From NCBI GenBank assembly GCA_021814835.1, contig JAKAHO010000027.1:1-7647 (forward strand): a stretch of DNA of 7,647 nt. Direction: 5' to 3'. This document shows, in pieces, positions 1-5,054 of this stretch; the stretch's first letter is position 1, and each line of letters begins with the position of its first letter. The notes below the pieces were generated by a model. That model saw only the letters and a program-made list of their open reading frames with translations. It searched no databases and had not been told where the DNA came from. The stretch comes from a bacterium (GTDB lineage Bacteria > Patescibacteriota > Minisyncoccia > UBA6257 > GWB1-50-10). Made by a program: the position numbers and the translations under genes.

Positions 1-111
1 AAGTAGCGGATAATTCGACATGTTTCTTTTGAAATATGACGCCACTTTAGGTGGCAAAGGTGTTGGCCGATAAACCTTATATGTCTCGGCTTGGTATTCA
101 AAAAATACCAT
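1..111 (-). CDS. Possible divergent gene, 5' part only (hypothetical)
   Basis: I do not recognise this gene. On the minus strand an ATG at 111-109 opens 37 codons that run without a stop off the left edge. The frame is also open for 12 codons upstream of that ATG, back to a TGA. The predicted peptide begins MVFFEYQAETYKVYRP and is rich in Tyr, Pro and Lys, which looks more like protein than a random frame. No Shine-Dalgarno is visible. A TATATT on the minus strand (156-151) could be a -10 box. If real, the gene is transcribed away from the pilus cluster and shares the 112-329 intergenic region with it. The small hairpins seen here on the plus strand (41-55, 66-90, 92-110) would then be incidental. 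No function can be proposed from 37 residues. Confidence 0.35.
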   Translation of the reverse strand, partial: MVFFEYQAETYKVYRPTPLPPKVASYFKRNMSNYPLL

Positions 112-198
112 GGGACAACTAAGAAAGTTCTGAATCTCAGTGCTTCAATGAATATACAAGTTTTTAAGTACAGCAGCATACAAAACGAATTCCCCTCA

Positions 199-247
199 AC
201 CCGCTCACGACCCGCCCTAAAAGGCGGGTCTGCGCTTTCGTTCGGGT
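199..247. repeat. GC-rich dyad with repeated ACCCGC units in the upstream intergenic region
   Basis: A perfect 8-bp inverted repeat, GACCCGCC (209-216) and GGCGGGTC (223-230), encloses the loop CTAAAA. ACCCGC also occurs as a direct copy at 199-204, exactly 11 bp before the copy at 210-215, and a partial inverted copy CGGGT lies at 243-247. The stem resembles an intrinsic terminator, but no T-tract follows on either strand. It could be a terminator with a poor tail or a protein-binding operator upstream of the response regulator promoter. The rest of 112-287 shows nothing I can name. Confidence 0.5.
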
Positions 248-287
248 TTCGATAAATTGTTTTGTGTGCTGCTTATCACGCCTTTTA

Positions 288-317
288 TTGGCGGCATTTT
301 TGTTGTTCGTATATAAT
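288..317 (+). promoter_or_regulatory. sigma70-type promoter of the response regulator gene
   Basis: A TTGGCG -35-like hexamer (288-293) is separated by 18 bp from a consensus TATAAT -10 box (312-317). The predicted transcription start is near 324, only about 6 bases before the ATG at 330. This placement supports the 330 start and rules against the upstream in-frame ATG at 264, which lies before the promoter. Confidence 0.65.
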
Positions 318-329
318 GAGAGTACTTAT

Positions 330-713
330 ATGGGAGAAAAAAAACGCGTACTTATTGTAGAAGACGAGCCCTTGCTCGGAAACCTTTTGAAACAACGCTT
401 TGAGAGCGAGGGTGTTGAAGCGATACTCGCGCGCGACGGCGAGGAGGCGATAAACGTGTTGCGGACGACGCACCCCGATTTGGTGTTGCTCGATATTATT
501 TTACCGAAAATTTCAGGCTTTGAGCTTCTCGAAATGATGCAGGCCGACCCGCAAATCGAAAAAGCTCCCGTCATCATCACATCGAACCTCGGTCAGGATG
601 TTGATGTGGCGCGCGGACAGTCGCTCGGTGCTATCGAATATTTCGTGAAAGCGAAAGTTTCCATTGAAGAACTTGTAGACCACGTGAAGTCGATGCTTGC
701 AGGAACGCCGTAA
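330..713 (+). CDS. Single-domain CheY-like response regulator
   Basis: This 127-residue protein is a complete receiver domain with no output domain. Visible signature residues are the acidic pair E11-D12 in VLIVEDEP, the phosphoacceptor D55 in VLLDIILP, the switch residue T84 and the conserved K107. Family knowledge says such proteins take a phosphoryl group from a histidine kinase and act through protein contacts in the cytoplasm; no kinase is in the window. The frame is open upstream to an ATG at 264, but that would add 22 hydrophobic residues absent from the family and would start before the promoter, so 330 is preferred. It stands first in the pilus cluster, 42 bases ahead of a prepilin gene, which suggests a role like the PilG/PilH regulators of twitching systems. 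That role is inferred from position only. Confidence 0.93.
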   Translation: MGEKKRVLIVEDEPLLGNLLKQRFESEGVEAILARDGEEAINVLRTTHPDLVLLDIILPKISGFELLEMMQADPQIEKAPVIITSNLGQDVDVARGQSLGAIEYFVKAKVSIEELVDHVKSMLAGTP

Positions 714-742
714 TTTTAAGGGTAACGTTTTTTTGAATAGTG

Positions 743-748
743 TATAAT
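743..748 (+). promoter_or_regulatory. -10 box immediately upstream of the first prepilin gene
   Basis: A consensus TATAAT ends only 7 bases before the ATG at 756, so transcription would begin at or next to the start codon. There is no clear -35 hexamer and no Shine-Dalgarno. This points to a leaderless mRNA, although read-through from the response regulator gene is also possible because no terminator lies between them. Confidence 0.5.
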
Positions 749-755
749 ATTTTCA

Positions 756-1325
756 ATGCAAAATAAGAAAGGTTTCACCCTCATCGAATTACTCGTCGTT
801 ATCGCAATTCTCGTCATTTTGTCCATTGCAGTTGTGTTGGCGCTCAATCCGGCGCAAATGCTTATGGAGTCGCGCGACGCACAACGTCTTTCTGATTTTT
901 CTTCTATCAGGACTGCGGTAAACCTTTATCTTACGACCGCCACCTCGACTTTAGTGGGTACAAGTCCGCTTGAAACGGTGAGCGGTGCAACGTGTGGATT
1001 CAGCGGCGGGTGTTCCTATAACGCAACTACGAGCATCGATGGCACCGGCTGGGTGGGTATCAACTTGGGTCTTGCTACTGGCGGCTCTCCGCTTTCGTTC
1101 CTTCCGCTCGACCCCCGTCAGACAACGACGTATTTTTATGCGTACAAGGGAGATGACGTGAATAAGACCTTCGAAATAGATGGGCGTCTTGAGAGTAATA
1201 AATACCGCGATTTAATGACGAAAGATGGCGGCGACAAAAATGCGTGCGGTACCGATTATGGTACGGGCGCCACCGCCCTCACTTGTTTTTATGAGGTCGG
1301 AAACGCTCCCGGACTCGCGTTATAG
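756..1325 (+). CDS. Type IV prepilin, PilA-like (copy 1)
   Basis: A 189-residue prepilin. The leader is only six residues, MQNKKG, and cleavage is expected after G6, leaving F7 as the N-terminal (methylated) residue. FTLIELLVV places the conserved Glu at +5 (E11), followed by a hydrophobic helix to about residue 30. The helix continues amphipathically through NPAQ and RDAQRLSDFSSI. The C-terminal head is small, with GSPLSFLPLDP at 110-120 and four cysteines (C80, C86, C164, C177) that could form two disulfides. It ends YEVGNAPGLAL. After processing by a prepilin peptidase (not in the window) it would sit in the membrane and be polymerised by PilB/PilC. It is a paralogue of the next gene. Small size and tandem copies make it a candidate major pilin, but a minor-pilin role is not excluded. 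Confidence 0.9.
   Translation: MQNKKGFTLIELLVVIAILVILSIAVVLALNPAQMLMESRDAQRLSDFSSIRTAVNLYLTTATSTLVGTSPLETVSGATCGFSGGCSYNATTSIDGTGWVGINLGLATGGSPLSFLPLDPRQTTTYFYAYKGDDVNKTFEIDGRLESNKYRDLMTKDGGDKNACGTDYGTGATALTCFYEVGNAPGLAL
765..813 (+). repeat. 49-bp segment nearly identical to 1418-1466 (prepilin signal region)
   Basis: This stretch encodes the end of the leader and the first part of the hydrophobic helix. It matches 1418-1466 at 48 of 49 positions; the one difference is A791 versus G1444, a silent change in a Leu codon. Similarity falls off sharply on both sides. Confidence 0.85.
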
Positions 1326-1362
1326 CGCAGCAATGTTATCCACATCTGCTTTTCCCAATTCG

Positions 1363-1371
1363 TGATATACT
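1363..1371 (+). promoter_or_regulatory. Extended -10 promoter of the second prepilin gene
   Basis: TGATATACT fits an extended -10 element (TGn plus TATACT at 1366-1371). It ends 34 bases before the ATG at 1406, so the mRNA would carry a leader of about 28 bases. A TTATCCACA motif at 1336-1344 overlaps the expected -35 position. No Shine-Dalgarno lies before the ATG. Confidence 0.5.
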
Positions 1372-1405
1372 GAAAGTAATAAATAAAGTCGCAACAACAT
1401 CAAAT

Positions 1406-1981
1406 ATGAAAACTCTGAAGAAAGGTTTCACCCTCATCGAATTGCTCGTCGTTATCGCAATTCTCGCGGTCTTGGCCACCGTTATCGTCGTCATCATCAA
1501 CCCTGCTGAATTGCTCCGTCAGGCGCGCGATGCGACCCGCGTATCGGATATGGCCGCCTTGAATAGCGCTATTGCTCTTTATTTGTCGGATGTGGCTACG
1601 CCGGGACTTCTTGGTCCAACCAATGGAACTTGCGTCGGTTTTAATGAGCGGTGCACTTTTACAACAACTACCGCGCCCTTCGGCACGCCCTCATGTTCTG
1701 GCACGAGCGTCGTTGCAACAACTACTCCTGACGGCAATGGATGGGTTCCCGTTTCTTTTAATTTGATTTCTTCAGGTTCGCCGCTTTCAAGGCTTCCGCT
1801 TGATCCTGCAAATGGTGCTGCCTTTATGTATGCATACGCTTGTAATGGATTGAGTTATAAACTTGGCGCGCCCATGGAGAGTACAAAGTATTCGAATGTG
1901 ACGACGGGTGTTACGCGCAATAACTATGATGGTGGAACTTCTGCAACGTGGTACGAAGTAGGCAACAATCTTGCGCTCTAA
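1406..1981 (+). CDS. Type IV prepilin, PilA-like (copy 2)
   Basis: A 191-residue prepilin paralogous to the gene before it. The seven-residue leader MKTLKKG is followed by FTLIELLVV, with cleavage expected after G7 and the conserved Glu at +5 (E12). The hydrophobic helix runs to about residue 31 and then into NPAELLRQARDATRVSD. The head domain shares GNGWV, GSPLSRLPLDP (124-134), a MESTKY segment and the C-terminal YEVGNNLAL with copy 1. Four cysteines (C76, C83, C97, C146) occur in different positions from those of copy 1, so the disulfide pattern has probably changed. Thr-rich stretches (TTTTAP, ATTTPDG) look like exposed loops. The gene has its own promoter and is followed directly by a strong terminator, so it can be expressed independently of pilB. 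The pair may be two structural pilins or a major and a minor one. Confidence 0.9.
   Translation: MKTLKKGFTLIELLVVIAILAVLATVIVVIINPAELLRQARDATRVSDMAALNSAIALYLSDVATPGLLGPTNGTCVGFNERCTFTTTTAPFGTPSCSGTSVVATTTPDGNGWVPVSFNLISSGSPLSRLPLDPANGAAFMYAYACNGLSYKLGAPMESTKYSNVTTGVTRNNYDGGTSATWYEVGNNLAL
1418..1466 (+). repeat. 49-bp segment nearly identical to 765-813 (prepilin signal region)
   Basis: Second copy of the signal-sequence segment described at 765-813, with 48 of 49 positions the same. It covers the Lys-Lys-Gly end of the leader and the FTLIELLVVIAIL helix start. Confidence 0.85.
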
Positions 1982-1989
1982 TTGATTGT

Positions 1990-2018
1990 AAAAATCCCCG
2001 CTTAAAGCGGGGATTTTT
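1990..2018 (+). terminator. Intrinsic terminator after the prepilin pair
   Basis: A perfect 12-bp stem pairs AAAAATCCCCGC (1990-2001) with GCGGGGATTTTT (2007-2018) around the loop TTAAA. The GC-rich core followed by five Ts is a classic rho-independent terminator, 8 bases after the second prepilin stop. The A-tract on the other side makes it potentially bidirectional. It separates the pilin transcript from pilB. Confidence 0.92.
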
Positions 2019-2058
2019 AATTGTGGATGCTTGTCCGGTCTTTCGGCGGGCAATGGTT

Positions 2059-2067
2059 TGTTATACT
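2059..2067 (+). promoter_or_regulatory. Extended -10 promoter of pilB
   Basis: TGTTATACT (2059-2067) contains the TGn extension and a TATACT -10 box, ending 17 bases before the pilB ATG. The predicted mRNA leader is about 11 bases with no Shine-Dalgarno. It lies just downstream of the terminator, so pilB and the genes after it appear to start a new transcription unit. Confidence 0.55.
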
Positions 2068-2084
2068 GAACATACGAACAAGAA

Positions 2085-3800
2085 ATGATTACCTTTCCTC
2101 CGGAAAAATTGAAGGAGATATTGTTGCGGGCGGGCATTGTGAATGACGTTGCGTTCACTACGCTTCTCGCCGAATCTCAGCGCAAACAGCAAAACCTCAG
2201 CGACGTTCTTATTTCTCAGGGAATTGTAAATAAGGATTATTTGATGACGCTCATTGCCCAGTATTTGGGCGTTGAGCGCGTCAATTTGGGGCAAACAAAA
2301 ATTGACGAGGAAGTGTTGAAGCTCATTCCTGAAGACGTCGCGCGTAGAAAAAAGTTCGTGGCGTTCGGCAGGGAGGCTGACGGAAGATTTAAGGTGGCGA
2401 TGGATGACCCGAGCGACCTCGAGGCGGTGGACTTCTTAACGCTCAAACTTGGCGGGCAGATAAAGACGTATTTGGCGACCGAGGATGACCTGAACAGGGG
2501 ATATATGCTGTACGGCAAACAGCTTACGCAGGATTTTAAAACGGTTATTGAAACGAGTGTGCGCGATTCGCTCCGTGCCCGGGCGCGAGGAGGAGAAGTA
2601 AATGAGGCGGAAGACCTTCCGATTGTCGCTATCGTCGACAACCTTGTTTCGTACGCTATTTCATCGCGCGCATCCGATGTGCACTTTGAAGTGCTTGATG
2701 ACGGTATTTTGGTACGCTATCGCGTTGACGGCATTTTGCATGAAATAATCCGCATGCCGAAAGAGATTCACCCCGCGGTTGTCGCGCGCGTAAAAATTCT
2801 TTCGAGTCTTCGCGTCGACGAACACACGCATCCGCAGGACGGCCGTTTCCGCTATAAGGTGGGCGGTGGCATCGTCGATATCCGTGTATCCATCATTCCG
2901 ACGTTCTACGGAGAAAAGATTGTTATGCGTCTTTTGACCGGCGCGCAGAAACCGCTTTCCCTTGCTGATTTGGGCTTCTACGAGAACGATATTAAGACGC
3001 TTGAGTCCGCAATCAAGAAAACGTACGGCATGGTGCTTGCCACGGGTCCGACGGGTTCAGGTAAAACGACGACGCTCTATTCGCTGCTCAATATGCTGAA
3101 CAGGCCTGACGTGAACATTGTGACCATCGAAGACCCTATCGAATACGATATGCGGTACGTGAACCAGATGCAGGTGAATGTGGCCGCGGGCATTACCTTT
3201 GCTGCCGGGTTGCGTTCCATTCTGCGCCAGGACCCGAACATTGTTATGGTCGGTGAAATCCGCGACGAGGAGACCGCAAACATCGCCGTGCAGGCGGCGT
3301 TGACTGGTCACTTGGTGCTCTCAAGCTTGCACACAAATGATGCGCCGACGGCTGTTCCGCGTTTTATCGATATGGGAGTCGCGCCTTTCCTCGTATCCGC
3401 GGTTTTGAATACTATTGTGGCGCAACGTCTTGTGCGGCGTGTGCACATTGATTGCATTGAGACCTATACTCCGAACCCCGCATATATAACGGCGATGCGG
3501 CATGAACTTATCTCTTCGGGCGTTTCCGAAAATGAAGTAAAAATTCCGAAATCATTTTACCGCGGAAAGGGGTGCAATATTTGCGGCGGGACAGGATTTC
3601 TCGGCCGTCTCGGTATCTATGAGGTTTTGAACGTGACCGAGGAGGTGAGGAAGCTTATCATCATCGATTCGTTCAGTCTCGATAACCTTCGCAAGGTTGC
3701 GCGCAGCGAGGGGATGACCACGATGTTTGAAGACGGTCTCCGCAAGGTGGAACGCGGCGCAACGACGATTGAAGAATTGCTTCGTGTGGTGCGCGAGTAG
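2085..3800 (+). CDS. pilB: Type IV pilus assembly ATPase PilB (GspE family)
   Basis: A 571-residue secretion ATPase of normal length. An N-terminal MshEN/GSPII_E_N-like region (about 1-160) has two degenerate copies of the L..xL...GI(V) helical motif (8-31 and 37-59). The Arg/Gly ligand positions known from c-di-GMP-binding members are replaced, so nucleotide sensing is doubtful. The motor domain has Walker A GPTGSGKTT (321-329, K327), an Asp box TIEDPIEY (E349, D350), Walker B DPNIVMVGEIRD (383-394, E391) and a His box GHLVLSSLHTND (H409, H416). The C-terminal zinc module keeps GCNICGGTG (C497, C500), but its first half reads HIDC (H454, C457) where the family usually has CxxC. It acts as a cytoplasmic hexamer powering pilus extension with PilC. 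Lineage-specific substrate preference is unknown; the PilB assignment over GspE rests on the pilus context. Confidence 0.96.
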   Translation: MITFPPEKLKEILLRAGIVNDVAFTTLLAESQRKQQNLSDVLISQGIVNKDYLMTLIAQYLGVERVNLGQTKIDEEVLKLIPEDVARRKKFVAFGREADGRFKVAMDDPSDLEAVDFLTLKLGGQIKTYLATEDDLNRGYMLYGKQLTQDFKTVIETSVRDSLRARARGGEVNEAEDLPIVAIVDNLVSYAISSRASDVHFEVLDDGILVRYRVDGILHEIIRMPKEIHPAVVARVKILSSLRVDEHTHPQDGRFRYKVGGGIVDIRVSIIPTFYGEKIVMRLLTGAQKPLSLADLGFYENDIKTLESAIKKTYGMVLATGPTGSGKTTTLYSLLNMLNRPDVNIVTIEDPIEYDMRYVNQMQVNVAAGITFAAGLRSILRQDPNIVMVGEIRDEETANIAVQAALTGHLVLSSLHTNDAPTAVPRFIDMGVAPFLVSAVLNTIVAQRLVRRVHIDCIETYTPNPAYITAMRHELISSGVSENEVKIPKSFYRGKGCNICGGTGFLGRLGIYEVLNVTEEVRKLIIIDSFSLDNLRKVARSEGMTTMFEDGLRKVERGATTIEELLRVVRE

Positions 3801-3822
3801 GGCGGATGAGTGAAAAATACGA

Positions 3823-3828
3823 TATAAT
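3823..3828 (+). promoter_or_regulatory. -10 box upstream of pilC
   Basis: A TATAAT lies in the 39-base gap after pilB and ends 11 bases before the pilC ATG. No -35 hexamer or Shine-Dalgarno is visible. A second TATAAT (3836-3841) overlaps the start codon itself and is probably incidental. pilC may also be read from the pilB promoter. Confidence 0.4.
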
Positions 3829-3839
3829 TACTCCATATA

Positions 3840-5042
3840 ATGAAATTCCGCTATATTGCATCGCAGGCTGACGGGCGCATCGTTGAGGGCGATATCGAGG
3901 CGCGTAACGTCCAGGACGTTCTCGCATATCTTTCGAAAAACGGACTCCGACCGGTAAGCGTAAAGCCCGTTGAGGAAAGGGGAAAGTCCACGCTTTTCAG
4001 CGGCGGCGTTACCATTACGGACCAGATATTCCTTACGAAATATCTGGCGCTTATGTTGCGCATCGGCACGGGACTTCTCGAGGCAGTAAATATTCTTATT
4101 GCGGACTTCAATAAGCAGGCGATACGCGATGTGCTTTTCGAAGTGCGCGCGGCGCTTGAACAGGGTCAGCCTTTTTACAGTACATTCGCGAAATATCCGA
4201 AAGTATTCGGCGAGGTGTACGTAAACCTTGTGCGCGCAGGCGAGGCGTCGGGAAACCTTGAGAAAATTTTCGCAGACCTTACCGAGATGCTCACAAAGCA
4301 GAAGGATTTACGCGACCAGTTGCGCGGCGCATTGGTGTATCCAGTCCTTCTTCTTATCGGCTCCGTGCTCATTCTTACTTTCCTCGTCATGTTTGCGTTG
4401 CCGAAGATTGCGAACGTGTTTATGGAGGGTGGATTTAATCCTCCTGCATTCACGAAGGCGGTATTCGCGTTCGGGCTGTTCTTTAACGCATACGGCATCT
4501 ATATTTTCGGTTTTCTCGGCGTGCTTATCGGTATTGCAGTGTGGCTCAACTCAACCTCACAGGTGTTCCGCAAGTTTCTTTCAAATATCATTGCGGGGCT
4601 GCCGCTCGTAAAAACAGTTTTGAAAAAGATGGCGCTCCAACGCTTTGCCTCAACACTCGCATCGCTCATTAAAGCGGGCATGCCGCTTACTGAGGCGCTT
4701 GAGATTACCGCAAACGCGGTGGCTAACGAAGAGGCGCGCTCTGCTTTGGTGCGCATTTCTCGCGAGGGTCTTGCGAAGGGTCTTACGATAGGCGAGGCAT
4801 TCCGCCGTGAACCATTTTTCCCACAGACGGTTACGAACCTTGTGGCAATTTCTGAACGCGCGGGCCACCTCGACGAAGTACTCGTAACGCTCAGCGAATT
4901 TTATACAAAAGAAATCGATGCGTCGGTAAAAGAACTCGTCTCCTTCCTTGAGCCCGCACTCCTCCTCTTTATTGGAACGGTTATCGGCGGTATTGCGCTT
5001 GCGATTATCGTGCCGATTTACCAATTGACTACTCAATTCTAG
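3840..5042 (+). CDS. pilC: Type IV pilus inner-membrane platform protein PilC (GspF family)
   Basis: A 400-residue protein of normal family length with two T2SSF (GspF) domains, about residues 62-187 and 262-393. Each cytoplasmic helical half carries the family signature: LRIGTGLLEAVNIL with VRAGEASGNLEKIF in the first, LIKAGMPLTEALEI with ISERAGHLDEVL in the second. Hydrophobic segments fit three membrane helices at about 166-187, 219-236 and 372-393. The N-terminal segment (about 1-50) begins MKFRYIASQADGR, the usual start of PilC proteins. It forms the platform that contacts PilB and transfers pilins from the membrane into the growing fibre. The start has no Shine-Dalgarno but is supported by the conserved N-terminus. 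The stop codon overlaps the ribosome site of the following gene, so the two are probably co-transcribed. Confidence 0.96.
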   Translation: MKFRYIASQADGRIVEGDIEARNVQDVLAYLSKNGLRPVSVKPVEERGKSTLFSGGVTITDQIFLTKYLALMLRIGTGLLEAVNILIADFNKQAIRDVLFEVRAALEQGQPFYSTFAKYPKVFGEVYVNLVRAGEASGNLEKIFADLTEMLTKQKDLRDQLRGALVYPVLLLIGSVLILTFLVMFALPKIANVFMEGGFNPPAFTKAVFAFGLFFNAYGIYIFGFLGVLIGIAVWLNSTSQVFRKFLSNIIAGLPLVKTVLKKMALQRFASTLASLIKAGMPLTEALEITANAVANEEARSALVRISREGLAKGLTIGEAFRREPFFPQTVTNLVAISERAGHLDEVLVTLSEFYTKEIDASVKELVSFLEPALLLFIGTVIGGIALAIIVPIYQLTTQF

Positions 5043-5046
5043 GAAG
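5041..5046 (+). promoter_or_regulatory. Shine-Dalgarno site of the first LamG pseudopilin, overlapping the pilC stop
   Basis: AGGAAG overlaps the pilC TAG stop and lies 8 bases before the ATG at 5055. It is the only convincing ribosome site in the window. It favours 5055 as the start over the in-frame TTG at 5049 and the ATG at 5088. Confidence 0.6.
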
Positions 5047-5054
5047 AATTGATA

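Noticed and set aside
41..110. Three small hairpins (41-55, 66-90, 92-110) suggesting a structured RNA
   Set aside because: Stems are only 5-7 bp, no known RNA family is recognised, and a minus-strand reading frame covers the same bases.
264..329. Upstream in-frame extension of the response regulator (ATG at 264)
   Set aside because: It would add 22 mostly hydrophobic residues not found in CheY-like proteins, and it begins upstream of the TTGGCG/TATAAT promoter.
1572..1766. Overlapping plus-frame reading frame within the second prepilin gene
   Set aside because: It is an out-of-frame shadow of a gene with a clear prepilin motif and intact reading frame; no homologous features.
5049..5054. 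TTG at 5049 as the start of the first LamG pseudopilin
   Set aside because: The ATG at 5055 lies at a better distance (8 bases) from the AGGAAG site, whereas the TTG would be only 2 bases from it.
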